Made by a program: the position numbers and the translations under genes | In this document: in pieces, positions 17,587-25,427 of the stretch | How the letters are laid out: every line of letters starts with the position of its first letter | Numbering within the stretch: position 1 is the stretch's first letter | The notes under the pieces: model-generated | What the model was told of the DNA's origin: nothing | The model's input: the letters and a program-made list of their open reading frames with translations, nothing else | Databases searched by the model: none | DNA from: UBA2883 sp964017965 | Lineage (GTDB): Bacteria > Cyanobacteriota > Vampirovibrionia > Gastranaerophilales > Gastranaerophilaceae | Length of the DNA stretch: 64,000 bases | Direction: 5' to 3' | Assembly: GCA_964017965.1 (NCBI GenBank) | Contig: CAXHNV010000001.1 | Location: 310,001 to 374,000, forward strand

Positions 17587-17667
17587 ATGAACGAGTTCAA
17601 CACATCATTATTATTGATGTTCTTGATTCTCCTACTCATAAAAAATGACCCTTACCGCAAAAGGTAA
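17587..17667 (+). CDS. Putative type I toxin: 26-aa membrane peptide
   Basis: ATG at 17587 with a very strong ribosome site (AAGGGGGTGAT, 17571-17581) starts a 26-residue peptide, MNEFNTSLLL then MFLILLLIKNDPYRKR: a short polar N-terminus, one hydrophobic segment of about 12 residues and a basic tail. This is the architecture of type I toxins such as the Fst/Ldr and holin-like families; no close match is claimed. The stop codon lies in a hairpin that also acts as the terminator of a predicted antisense RNA. An upstream in-frame ATG at 17568 is in another frame and gives only a short unrelated peptide. Confidence 0.6.
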   Translation: MNEFNTSLLLMFLILLLIKNDPYRKR

Positions 17668-17719
17668 GAGCCAAAACATCATAAATTACGTTAGGTCTTA
17701 GGCAACATAGTTGCGACCT
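17640..17719 (-). ncRNA. Predicted antisense RNA antitoxin (about 80 nt)
   Basis: A consensus promoter on the minus strand (17726-17754) would start RNA near 17719. About 80 bases on, a hairpin with arms 17663-17672 and 17647-17656 (ten pairs, two of them G-U) is followed by T6 at 17645-17640, a good Rho-independent terminator. The RNA begins with a GCAAC/GTTGC stem-loop and is fully complementary to the last part and 3' region of the peptide gene, as in txpA/ratA-like pairs. Confidence 0.6.
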
Positions 17720-17725
17720 GCTTAT

Positions 17726-17754
17726 ATTATAAAGTATCTTACGCAATTTTTCAA
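17726..17754 (-). promoter_or_regulatory. Promoter of the antisense RNA
   Basis: Read on the minus strand: TTGAAA (17754-17749), a 17-base spacer, TATAAT (17731-17726). Both boxes and the spacing are near consensus. The only gene it could serve before the next terminator is the predicted antisense RNA. Confidence 0.7.
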
Positions 17755-17789
17755 CCCATGCAACCAAAGGTTTATACATAATTGTAACT

Positions 17790-18377
17790 TTACTCAACAA
17801 CAATATCGCCTTGGCGGAAGATTTTTACACCCTCATCACTAACACCAACCACTGTCGATGCCGTACCCCTCGCACTTAAACCGTAATCCGAAACGACATA
17901 ATCAACCCTGTCACCGATATAATCAACGGCTTCCTCATAGCTCAATGCCGCAGGGCAATTAGAAAGGTTAGCACTCGTAGTAGCCAGCACTCCCCCCTCA
18001 ACACATCTGCAAATATCGCCAAAAACCTCGTTATCAGGCACCCTAACCCCGACAGTCTTAAACCCCGATGTCAAATAATCCGGCGTCAGCCCGCTCTTAT
18101 CAACCACAAGCGTCAACGCACCCGGAAAATACTTCTTCATAAGCTGTTGTGCCCGCTTACACAACGGCTTCACATACTTCAACAACGGATAACAGTCATA
18201 AGACATCAATATCAACGGCTTGTTCCCGTCCCTATGTTTAATCTCATAAATCCGCTTCACAGCCCGCTCACTGTCAGGTCGACAGCCAATACCCCAAACA
18301 GTATCAGTAACAAACGCCACAACACCGTCGTTCTTCAAAACCTCAGCTATCTTAGCTCTCTCTTCAACCCCCAGCAC
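17790..18377 (-). CDS. tsaC: L-threonylcarbamoyladenylate synthase (TsaC/Sua5/YrdC family)
   Basis: 195 aa. Makes the threonylcarbamoyl-AMP intermediate for the t6A37 modification of ANN-decoding tRNAs. Conserved YrdC-fold motifs: FVTDTVWGIGCRPDSERAV, IYEIKHRDGNKPLILM and LATTSANLSN. No C-terminal Sua5 domain, so the short TsaC form. It starts with GTG immediately after the TAG of the TPR gene; the ribosome site AGGAG is inside that gene's end. Last gene of the four-gene leftward operon from 22001. Confidence 0.92.
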   Translation of the reverse strand: MLGVEERAKIAEVLKNDGVVAFVTDTVWGIGCRPDSERAVKRIYEIKHRDGNKPLILMSYDCYPLLKYVKPLCKRAQQLMKKYFPGALTLVVDKSGLTPDYLTSGFKTVGVRVPDNEVFGDICRCVEGGVLATTSANLSNCPAALSYEEAVDYIGDRVDYVVSDYGLSARGTASTVVGVSDEGVKIFRQGDIVVE

Positions 18378-20135
18378 CTAAGATATTCTCCTAATAATCT
18401 CATGAGCCTCTTCACACTCAGGGAAGAACTCCGTCAAAACATCTAACGTGCTTAAAGCCTCATCATTAAGCTCCAGCTTCTCCTGACATTTAGCCTTACT
18501 AAGCAGCAAAGAAACATTCTTCGGGTTATCCTTAATCAAAGCGTCAAAAATATTCAGCGCCTTATCAAATTCGCCCAATTCATAATAAGTAAGCGCCAAT
18601 AAATTCTTCGTTTCCTTATCACGATTCTGTTCCAAAGATTTGATAAAATAAATCTTCGCATTCTCAAAATCCTTAAGCGAAAAATAAATCCGTCCCGCTA
18701 CAAACTGGATATACTCGTGTTCCGGCTCATCCTCCAAAGCGCTCGTAATAAGTTCCTTAGCGTTATCAAGCTCGTTGAGCTCAATCTTATTCAAAGCCCA
18801 CAGCGACTTCGCCACAACATCATCCTGTATTTCCAAAGTCTTGGCATAATACTCATCAGCCTCATCATACTTGGAAATCGAATACAAGAAATTCGCATAC
18901 TCTAACAAAATATCAAAGTTCTCAGGCTCCAATTCCAACGCTATCTTAAACTCGTCCTTAGCATAATCAAACAGTCTCTGGTTCAAATAAATAATCCCCA
19001 AATCCTTATGTGCCATAGCGTTCTCAGGGTTCATCCCGATAACCTTCTTAAATATCCGCTCAGCAGTTCCCGTATCATACAACTGAGTAGACAATATAGC
19101 ATACTGATACAGAGTTTCAGAAGTCGGAGACCCTTTCAGAATAACGCTGTCATACAACGCTTTTGCCTTACTCAACTCCCTAACCTCAATATAAAGATTA
19201 GCCAGTTTCTGAGCCATAGTGATTGATTTAGGGTTCCTTGCCGTCAAAATTTTCAGAATAGCAATCGCGTGCTCATAATCCTTCAAAAGCTCATAGCAAG
19301 TCGCCAGATTATACTGGAACGAATCTTTTTCAGGGTGCAAAATAGCGAGCGACTTATAATGTTTCAGCGCGTTACTAATCTGACCCGCTTTCAACTCGGA
19401 TAAAGCGAGCGAAATCAAATAGTTCTCCTGATTATCGAGTTCATAAGCCTTGTTAAAATAATCTGTTGCCTGAGCGTGTTTATTCTGTATCTGATAAATA
19501 GACGCGATATTATAATAAGCGACCGAATCCTCCGGATTGAGCTTAATAGCTTTCTTATAACAATCAATAGCCTTCTCTCTTGCACCGGTCAACAAATACG
19601 CCGTACCCAGATTGTTATAAATCTGCGGATGTTCAGGGTTCAGCGCAAGTGCGCTCTCTAAGTGCTCAATCCCCTGATTATAAAGTTTCAAAGTAACAGA
19701 CGCCGTTCCAATCAGATAGTCGAACGTATAATCCGATGAATCAATGAGTTTCGCCTGCTGCGCTATCTTAATTGCGCTAACCTCTTTTCCTGTTTTCATA
19801 TAGATAATACAAAGGTTTTTATAAGCGTCAATAAAGTTCTCTCTAAGCTCAAGAACCTTGATATAATATCGTTCTGCGTCTTCCAGATTATTGAGATTAT
19901 CATAGCAGTTAGCAAGATAAAACAATGTCGTAGCGTCATCCGGAGCAACAGCAACAACTTTTTCAAAATTAGTTTTTGCCTCTTTGAAAAGGTCAAGGTT
20001 AACATTAACCAGACCCAAAAGTTTCATAGCCTCAACATCGTCAGGTTTCTCACCCAAATACTTTGAAAGTCTCTCTTTTGCCTCGTTATAGCTCTTCTCA
20101 GCTATCAAATCCTGTATAATCTCTAATTCGCTCAT
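18378..20135 (-). CDS. TPR repeat protein (585 aa)
   Basis: Composed almost entirely of tandem 34-residue tetratricopeptide repeats, e.g. DATTLFYLANCYDNLNNLED, PQIYNNLGTAYLLTGAREKA and NAMAHKDLGIIYLNQRLFDY, about 15-16 in all. Such superhelices bind partner proteins. No signal peptide, membrane helix or catalytic domain. It overlaps the WYL-like gene upstream by four bases and abuts tsaC, so it is part of one transcript; the partner may be encoded there or elsewhere. Specific role unknown. Confidence 0.85.
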   Translation of the reverse strand: MSELEIIQDLIAEKSYNEAKERLSKYLGEKPDDVEAMKLLGLVNVNLDLFKEAKTNFEKVVAVAPDDATTLFYLANCYDNLNNLEDAERYYIKVLELRENFIDAYKNLCIIYMKTGKEVSAIKIAQQAKLIDSSDYTFDYLIGTASVTLKLYNQGIEHLESALALNPEHPQIYNNLGTAYLLTGAREKAIDCYKKAIKLNPEDSVAYYNIASIYQIQNKHAQATDYFNKAYELDNQENYLISLALSELKAGQISNALKHYKSLAILHPEKDSFQYNLATCYELLKDYEHAIAILKILTARNPKSITMAQKLANLYIEVRELSKAKALYDSVILKGSPTSETLYQYAILSTQLYDTGTAERIFKKVIGMNPENAMAHKDLGIIYLNQRLFDYAKDEFKIALELEPENFDILLEYANFLYSISKYDEADEYYAKTLEIQDDVVAKSLWALNKIELNELDNAKELITSALEDEPEHEYIQFVAGRIYFSLKDFENAKIYFIKSLEQNRDKETKNLLALTYYELGEFDKALNIFDALIKDNPKNVSLLLSKAKCQEKLELNDEALSTLDVLTEFFPECEEAHEIIRRIS

Positions 20136-21082
20136 TCTTCTTTTTTAACCTTCTTCGATTTTTTAGTTTTTTCTTTTTGTTTTGCAAGCTCTATTGCCAG
20201 CGCTTTTTGCGATTTACGTTTAGGGTCAATATCGTAGTTTTCAAGTGACCCGCTGATAATATCTCTAAACTGTTTCAGAAAATCTGCCGGACCAATCACC
20301 TTACACAAACTATCATAACGCAATAATCTCTGGATTAGAACACGTCTATCCTCGTACTCGTTCAAAATTACAATCGAACCGTTATCCTTGTACTTGATAA
20401 TATGCTCGTTTTCTCTTAGCTGATAACGCTCTGCCAGCTTACCCATAAGCTCGAACGTTACGTTCATATTTGAATAATCTATCTTGGTTTTCTTGTTCAA
20501 GACCTCAACATTAACAACATCATCCGGATTAATTTCTTTGACACCGTTTTTGTTAACTGTCACAAAGAAGTATTTACCCTGAATAACCTTAACATCCCGA
20601 ACATAACACTCTTCTTTTCTCTCATCAAAGTACGTAAGGATAACTTCGGTATTAGCTTTATAGGCATGCTCAAGGTGTTTGATAACATTGAAATTCGGGC
20701 TTGATAACAACCCCGTACCTGATTTATAAAACGACAAATGAATCTTGTTGAAAAACTTGGCAATGGTATAACTCATGTCGTTCATAGCCATTTTTTCGCT
20801 CTTTTGTTTTATATCGTAGAGTAACTGTGTATCTGTTGAAGAAAACTTCATCCCGATTGGGAAATTGATGATACAGTAACGGTTATTTATTTTTTGGATA
20901 TCGATACCGCAAGCCTTGAGGGTATGAATGTATTTGGTAACGATAAAATTATTGTACGGTCCGTAACCTGATTTTTCTAACTGAGAAACCAGCTCCGACA
21001 TAGTAAGATTGTTTTTAAACAGGCACAAAAGAGTGTTTAGCACTCTATATGATGCGAGGTTCATCTTTTTTGCTACTACCAT
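20132..21082 (-). CDS. WYL-type transcriptional regulator, second of a pair
   Basis: 316 aa. N-terminal winged HTH (about residues 5-70: LNTLLCLFKNNLTMSELVSQ), then a WYL-like region with KYFFVTVNKNGVKEINPDD and a C-terminal extension (EDRRVLIQRLLRYDSLCKVI) like the WCX part, ending in a Lys-rich tail. WYL proteins sense ligands, often nucleic acids or nucleotides. It overlaps the preceding WYL gene by 38 bases; AAGGA lies five bases before its ATG. The tandem arrangement recalls the PafB/PafC pair, although similarity is only structural in outline. Confidence 0.65.
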   Translation of the reverse strand: MVVAKKMNLASYRVLNTLLCLFKNNLTMSELVSQLEKSGYGPYNNFIVTKYIHTLKACGIDIQKINNRYCIINFPIGMKFSSTDTQLLYDIKQKSEKMAMNDMSYTIAKFFNKIHLSFYKSGTGLLSSPNFNVIKHLEHAYKANTEVILTYFDERKEECYVRDVKVIQGKYFFVTVNKNGVKEINPDDVVNVEVLNKKTKIDYSNMNVTFELMGKLAERYQLRENEHIIKYKDNGSIVILNEYEDRRVLIQRLLRYDSLCKVIGPADFLKQFRDIISGSLENYDIDPKRKSQKALAIELAKQKEKTKKSKKVKKEE

Positions 21083-22001
21083 ACAATTCCTTCATCTCTA
21101 ACAGTTTTTCAATAACCTGTTCTCTAATCTCCGCAGGTTCAAGGACTATACAATCATTACCGAAACTCAGCATACGCTGCATAGCAATAAAATCGTTATA
21201 GTATCTTCCTTCAATCGTAAGAGTATCAGAGGTTGTTTCTAATACGGATTCATTCGGTTCAAGCGGATAGAGATAACTTCTCTTTAGCTGAAACTTAACA
21301 AACGTATCAAGTCCGAACACAGAATTTTTATCAAAAAACTTACTCAAAATCTTACGTATTTTAGACACTCTCAAGAACGAACGTTTACCGAGAGTGTGGT
21401 TATAACAGAACGCATAGAGCTTATCGCTTCTCATACCGAGACGCTCAAGCGTAATGTCATAGGTAACTTCGTTGTTTTTGGTTACCGCATAAAGTATCGA
21501 AATCTTGTTATGGTGTTTTTCATCGGCAACCAAATCTTTTATTAGCTCAATATCCATGCCTTTTAGTAATGAAATACCGAGCAGGTCTTCTTTTGATTCA
21601 TCAGAACTTGCTATTTTAGCAAGCTTGTTGAACAGATAGTGATAGTTCAACAACGTTGAAGGTGAACAGGTTTTGCTGATACTTCTGTATGCTTCTTTCA
21701 GGAAGAAAACTTCCATAGGCATGATTTTGACTTTAAACGGATGAGACAGAAGCGAGTATTTATAATCGTTAGCTTTTATGGCTTTGGTTATCTCACAATC
21801 AATCGCTTTGAGGGTGTTCAAATCCATTCTGACAGTATCAACAGAATACTGTTTGTTTGCAAACCCGCAATCTATCAAGAACTCTTTTATCTCTTCAAAA
21901 GTCTTTGGACCCATTAGCAAAGCAACCATGACAAGCAGTGCTCTTGCGCCGGTTGATGATATTTGTTTGCTATCGTCCTGATATTTTAGATACTCTTTCA
22001 T
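21045..22001 (-). CDS. WYL-type transcriptional regulator, first of a pair
   Basis: 318 aa. N-terminal winged HTH (ALLVMVALLMGPKTFEEIKE then SVDTVRMDLNTLKAI) and a WYL domain with ERLGMRSDKLYAFCYNHTLG and the RVSKIRKIL strand; the C-terminus (RRYL-like LTIEGRYYNDFIAMQRMLSF and ILEPAEIREQVIEKL) is the WCX-like extension. First gene of the operon WYL, WYL, TPR, tsaC and divergent from dnaA with 87 bases between starts. The two WYL proteins are paralogues but strongly diverged, so a heterodimer is plausible. Confidence 0.7.
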   Translation of the reverse strand: MKEYLKYQDDSKQISSTGARALLVMVALLMGPKTFEEIKEFLIDCGFANKQYSVDTVRMDLNTLKAIDCEITKAIKANDYKYSLLSHPFKVKIMPMEVFFLKEAYRSISKTCSPSTLLNYHYLFNKLAKIASSDESKEDLLGISLLKGMDIELIKDLVADEKHHNKISILYAVTKNNEVTYDITLERLGMRSDKLYAFCYNHTLGKRSFLRVSKIRKILSKFFDKNSVFGLDTFVKFQLKRSYLYPLEPNESVLETTSDTLTIEGRYYNDFIAMQRMLSFGNDCIVLEPAEIREQVIEKLLEMKELYGSSKKDEPRII

Positions 22002-22053
22002 AGATTCCGTACATTCCGTTTTTACTAGGACATTTTAGCATGAAATAAATTAT

Positions 22054-22082
22054 TTGAAAAATTAAAATTCTTATATTAAAAT
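22054..22082 (+). promoter_or_regulatory. dnaA promoter, leaderless type
   Basis: TTGAAA (22054-22059), a 17-base spacer and TAAAAT (22077-22082), then exactly six bases to the dnaA ATG. Transcription should begin at or next to the start codon, and no Shine-Dalgarno is present. Confidence 0.65.
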
Positions 22083-22088
22083 CTGTTT

Positions 22089-23480
22089 ATGGATTCTTTG
22101 GAAATAAAACAAATCTGGGAAGATACTAAATCATATTTACAGGACAAATTACTTGAATCTGAATACCCGTGGTTAAACAATCTATATCCAACAGGTTACG
22201 CGGACGGGACTTTTACAGTAATTACCGATATGCAGCTTGCTATTACGATTATCAGAAAGAATTGTTTAGCACAGATTAAAGACGGGCTCAAGCACGTGAC
22301 GGGTCACGATGTTGAGTTTCAGATTATGTTGGATAAGGAATCCGTTAAAAAGATTAAGGACGAGCGCAAGAAGCTTGAACAAAAGTTCAAAAAGGTTAAT
22401 ACGGAAGAAGAGCCTAATAATCCTGCTCAAGCGGTGCAAATGCAGTCGAATGTCAACCTTAATCTCAAGTATAAGTTTGAAAACTTTGTTGTCGGTGATA
22501 ACAACAAGAACGCTTGCGCTATAGCAAAGCTTGTTGCAAAGAACCCTGCAGAGAAATATAACCCGTTGTTTATCTATGGTGGTTCAGGTTTGGGTAAGAC
22601 CCACTTAATGCAGGCTATCGGACACTATGCTTTATTTAATCTTCCGAGAAAAAAGGTTAAATATATTAAGACTCAAGAGTATGTAAACCAGTATATTGAC
22701 AGCCTTAGGGGTAAAGACAGAACTGAGATGATGACTAAGTTCAGACAACGGTTCAGAAATGTTGATATTCTGCTTATTGATGACATTCAGTTTATAGAAT
22801 CTAAGACTAAGTGTATGGAAGAGTTGTTTTATACGTTTGAGACTTTGCAACAGCTCAATAAACAGATTGTTATAACTTCCGACAGATTACCAAAAGATAT
22901 TCCAACTTTACCGGATAGGTTAAGAACACGGTTTGAAATGGGGATTGTTGTAGACATTCAGCCGCCGCCTTATGAGACCAGAATGGCTATTTTAGAAAAG
23001 TGGACTAAGGACACTATGGTTGAGATTCCTGCTGACGCTTTAAACTTTATCGCTCAGAACTTCGTTAATAACGTTAGGGAGCTGGAAGGTGCTTTCAATA
23101 AGGTTACTGCTTACGCTGATATTGAGGGTAAACCTATTACGCTGGGGTTTGTTCAGGATGTTTTGAAAAGTGAGACTTTGACGAAGAAGATTACTATCAG
23201 TAATATTGCGCAGACTGTGGCTGAGATTTATAACATTACTGTTGACGATTTAAAGAGCCCTGCAAGAAGTCACCATATTTCAGAGCCAAGACGTTATGTT
23301 GTTTATTTGGCGAGGGAGATGACCCAGATGAGTTATCAGGAGATTGCTGATTATTTGAAGAAGAAGCATACTACTATGCTTTATTCTTACGAAAAAATGG
23401 TTGAGGACACTGACAGAAACGTCAAGCTAAAAGAGACTATGAGAGAGCTAAAACAGGCTGTTAAGTGTAACGTGCATTAA
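22089..23480 (+). CDS. dnaA: Chromosomal replication initiator DnaA
   Basis: 463 aa. Domain I (residues 1-90), a short linker, AAA+ domain with Walker A GGSGLGKT near 164-171 and Walker B ILLIDDIQF near 230, then domain IV with the DnaA-box binding signature SHHISEPRRYVVYLAREMT and KKHTTMLYSYEKM. Initiates replication by melting oriC. No cluster of DnaA boxes (TTATNCACA) was found on either side, so oriC is probably elsewhere, as is usual in cyanobacteria. Not followed by dnaN. It overlaps the convergent next gene by four bases. Confidence 0.98.
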   Translation: MDSLEIKQIWEDTKSYLQDKLLESEYPWLNNLYPTGYADGTFTVITDMQLAITIIRKNCLAQIKDGLKHVTGHDVEFQIMLDKESVKKIKDERKKLEQKFKKVNTEEEPNNPAQAVQMQSNVNLNLKYKFENFVVGDNNKNACAIAKLVAKNPAEKYNPLFIYGGSGLGKTHLMQAIGHYALFNLPRKKVKYIKTQEYVNQYIDSLRGKDRTEMMTKFRQRFRNVDILLIDDIQFIESKTKCMEELFYTFETLQQLNKQIVITSDRLPKDIPTLPDRLRTRFEMGIVVDIQPPPYETRMAILEKWTKDTMVEIPADALNFIAQNFVNNVRELEGAFNKVTAYADIEGKPITLGFVQDVLKSETLTKKITISNIAQTVAEIYNITVDDLKSPARSHHISEPRRYVVYLAREMTQMSYQEIADYLKKKHTTMLYSYEKMVEDTDRNVKLKETMRELKQAVKCNVH

Positions 23481-23836
23481 GCTTTAGGTGATTGGGAAGC
23501 TTCTGCGGGATTAGCTTTTGCAGCTTTTTGAAGTTTAGCGGCCTGACAGTATGAATAGATACCGAATCCTGCGCCGATTGCACCGTTAAGGGCTATTGAG
23601 ATTTTTGGATTTGTAGGGGTTTTGAACAGTTTAGAGATAAGCCTGTCGAAGATGAAACCTGTTACTGACCAGCAAGCAGCGTTCATGAGCCCTATTGTGA
23701 GGGGCGAGTGTGCAAGAACGATATCGTTATTGGCTTCTATCTTTTGAGACAGGGTTTGTTTCGGCTGATTAGCACTGTTATTCTTGAATGAAGCGAAGGA
23801 ATTATAGTTTACGGGAGCGATATTATTCATAAACAC
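23477..23836 (-). CDS. Small membrane protein, hypothetical (119 aa)
   Basis: Two probable membrane segments (SPLTIGLMNAACWSVTGFIF and ISIALNGAIGAGFGIYSYC) flanked by basic residues, and an Ala/Lys-rich C-terminus. The N-terminus has NSFASFKNN, one of three Phe-Lys motifs in unknown proteins of this window. AGGTG precedes the ATG. No family recognised; convergent with dnaA. Confidence 0.55.
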   Translation of the reverse strand: MFMNNIAPVNYNSFASFKNNSANQPKQTLSQKIEANNDIVLAHSPLTIGLMNAACWSVTGFIFDRLISKLFKTPTNPKISIALNGAIGAGFGIYSYCQAAKLQKAAKANPAEASQSPKA

Positions 23837-24223
23837 CTACGGTTTTTGTTAATTGATATTTATTTAATACATGTGAAACAGATTTTTTGCGTAATTTCAT
23901 CAGATTATGAACTTTTGTAACAAAAATAACGGGCACTGAAATTAGATACTTTTTATATACTTTGTATATATGTACACATTAAATAAACACGAGAGAGATA
24001 TTAAGAATTTATTTTAACCTATATACCCTAATTCCCTTCCTAATTCTAGTTTTAGCCTTCCTTGCGAAAGGCTTTTTTTTGGATTTTGCGTAGGCTAAAG
24101 TGAGCAAAAGCGAACGGAACGCCGAAGTAACGCCGAAAAAGTGAACGGAATTTTGCGAAGCAAAACAAGTGAACGACTTGAAGGCGTGGAGCAATAATCC
24201 AAGACCAACGCGAGCAGAGACCA
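23837..24223. other. Intergenic region: hairpin and repeat-like sequence
   Basis: 387 bases without a credible gene. It holds an AT-rich stretch with dense TATA-like words (23940-23990), a plus-strand terminator at 24054-24080 without an obvious upstream gene, and a G/A-rich segment (24085-24215) of repeated words such as GTGAACG and GCGAACGGAA. Its end shares CGTGGAGCA and ATAATCCAAGAC with the 75-bp repeat near 54.5 kb, so it may be a decayed relative. Short minus-strand frames here have no ribosome site and look like chance. Confidence 0.5.
24054..24080 (+). terminator. Rho-independent terminator, orphan
   Basis: AGCCTT (24054-24059) pairs with AAGGCT (24068-24073), followed by T8. It faces rightward, but no gene ends upstream on the plus strand within 500 bases except dnaA (stop 23480). 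It may end a read-through dnaA transcript or a small RNA. Confidence 0.55.
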
Positions 24224-24493
24224 CTATTCATCAATTAAAGTAAAGTTTTCACCAAGCTCTTGTTCTAATATTTGAATTAATTCAGAAAGTTTCATATTAA
24301 ACCCTTGCGCAATCTTCCACGCTGTAATAATAGAACAACAAACTTTTCCATTTTCAATCATACTCATATGACCTTTGCCAATATCAAAACTGTGGGCAAA
24401 ATTGTTTAAGGATTGGTCGGTGTTTTCTTTTCTGTATTTTCTTACAATCTTTCCTAAAGCTATTTGTAAAACTTTTTCATTATCCACTTGCAT
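24224..24493 (-). CDS. XRE-like regulator with LGENFTLIDE tail, cassette copy 1 (89 aa)
   Basis: HTH core IVRKYRKENTDQSLNNFAHS, FDIGKGHMSMIENG and TAWKIAQGFNMKLSELIQIL, then the tail ELGENFTLIDE. It is the intact counterpart of the truncated protein at 59860-60096 and a relative of the one at 15386-15658. It is the second gene of the leftward pair in the cassette, 86 bases after the larger XRE gene. TATTAT sits six bases before the ATG, so it may also have its own promoter. Role unknown; likely a DNA-binding partner of the neighbouring regulator. Confidence 0.75.
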   Translation of the reverse strand: MQVDNEKVLQIALGKIVRKYRKENTDQSLNNFAHSFDIGKGHMSMIENGKVCCSIITAWKIAQGFNMKLSELIQILEQELGENFTLIDE

Positions 24494-24579
24494 TTTTTCA
24501 TAATAAAAGATAGTATATGGTTAGTGTTCTAAATTTAGAGCAATATCAGAGGAGAAATATGAGAAGAGAATTTTTCACA

Positions 24580-24918
24580 CTATTTTTGCATTACAAGTAA
24601 AATGTTATATATTTCTTTTAGTTTGTCTGTATTGAAATTAGGAAGTAATAATTTAATTTCATTGATATAATTTAAGTTATCTTCCGTTAGATATTTTACA
24701 TTGTTATTAAAGAAATACGAAGAATCAACATCAAAGAAATTGCACAATTTTACTAAAAGATTACAAGATAAGAATGTCCTTCCGGTTTCTAATTTTGAAA
24801 TTGTACGATAATCTACACCAAGATGTTCACCAAGCTTTTCTTGAGTAAGCTTTTTGTTTATACGTAGTTCTTTAATTTTATTACCTAAATTAGTTTTTAT
24901 ACGTTTATCGTCTAACAT
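24580..24918 (-). CDS. XRE regulator with helical C-terminal domain, cassette copy 1 (112 aa)
   Basis: N-terminal HTH, IKELRINKKLTQEKLGEHLG with VDYRTISKLETGRTFLSC, residues about 13-65; the C-terminal 40 residues (YINEIKLLLPNFNTDKLKEI and a final helix) resemble those of the 114-aa protein at 60186-60530 (about 43% identical overall) and the 109-aa protein at 53757-54086. No Shine-Dalgarno; TATCAT lies six bases before the ATG and the sequence around the start resembles the operator seen in copy 2. Divergent from the 125-aa gene with 128 bases between. Confidence 0.8.
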   Translation of the reverse strand: MLDDKRIKTNLGNKIKELRINKKLTQEKLGEHLGVDYRTISKLETGRTFLSCNLLVKLCNFFDVDSSYFFNNNVKYLTEDNLNYINEIKLLLPNFNTDKLKEIYNILLVMQK

Positions 24919-25046
24919 ACTTATATGATATTTTATTTCTCTAAATATTTGTACAATTTTTTAGACATAAACATAGAACTAATATACAGAAAATAAGAAA
25001 TAAAAAGTTTATTTATAGAATTATTAAGCATAATAAAGGACCGATT

Positions 25047-25424
25047 ATGAGCAAAACATTTGAAGAACAAGTTAAAATATTACAAGACAACCTCAAAATC
25101 CCGTACGAAGAGGCGAAAGAGAAAATGATAGTCTACAACGCCACAGATGAAGACGAAGACGGTAAGCTCATAATCTCCTCCGACTTCTCAAAAGTCTTAG
25201 AGTACATGAAACTCAAAGAAAACTACGACACACTACTCTCAATAACTGCAATAAAACAAAAGAACAACTTCGAACTCGAATACAAACTCAAATCAAAAAC
25301 TAACGAGTTTATTACCCTCTATACCATTGTCCAAAACCGGAACCACAGCATTACTCATCTTTACGAAAACGCTGCAGAATTCGAAGAACAAATTGACAAA
25401 AAGTTTGATATCATCTTCTACTAA
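25047..25424 (+). CDS. Cassette protein of unknown function, copy 1 (125 aa)
   Basis: No family recognised. The protein is soluble and highly charged, with an acidic centre (YNATDEDEDGKL), a helical middle (KVLEYMKLKENYDTLLSI) and a C-terminal helix ending FDIIFY. It differs from the copy at 60658-61035 at only 13 of 125 positions, and the two genes are also very similar at silent positions, whereas the flanking regulators have diverged widely. AAAGGA precedes the ATG in both. It ends three bases before the stop of the convergent yihY-family gene. Divergence from an XRE regulator suggests it is a regulated effector, toxin or phage-related protein; this is inference. Confidence 0.65.
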   Translation: MSKTFEEQVKILQDNLKIPYEEAKEKMIVYNATDEDEDGKLIISSDFSKVLEYMKLKENYDTLLSITAIKQKNNFELEYKLKSKTNEFITLYTIVQNRNHSITHLYENAAEFEEQIDKKFDIIFY

Positions 25425-25427
25425 AAT

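Larger units (their letters stand above)
17516..17721. repeat. Long-range inverted repeat enclosing the small toxin-like gene
   Basis: GCAGGTC (17516-17522) plus CCTAACGTAA (17524-17533) on the left are complementary to TTACGTTAGG (17686-17695) plus GACCTGC (17715-17721) on the right. In the plus transcript this joins the 5' end to the 3' end, with the peptide gene inside. A GCAAC/GTTGC hairpin (17702-17714) interrupts the right side. End-to-end pairing is typical of type I toxin mRNAs held inactive until processed. Confidence 0.6.
24224..25424. repeat. XRE/XRE/125-aa cassette, copy 1
   Basis: Three-gene unit with the same order, orientation and spacing (86 and 128 bases) as the unit at 59824-61035 (89 and 127 bases). 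Conservation is highest in the 125-aa gene. The right end lies against the 3' end of a convergent housekeeping gene in both places. Confidence 0.75.

Noticed and set aside
22002..22088. Possible oriC next to dnaA
   Set aside because: No DnaA-box cluster or AT-rich repeat array on either side of dnaA; isolated TTATCCAC-like words at 48854 and 63937 are inside genes.
24052..24234. Short Arg/Trp/Phe-rich minus-strand frames
   Set aside because: No ribosome site, composition set by the repeat-like DNA, and overlap with a terminator hairpin; treated as chance frames.
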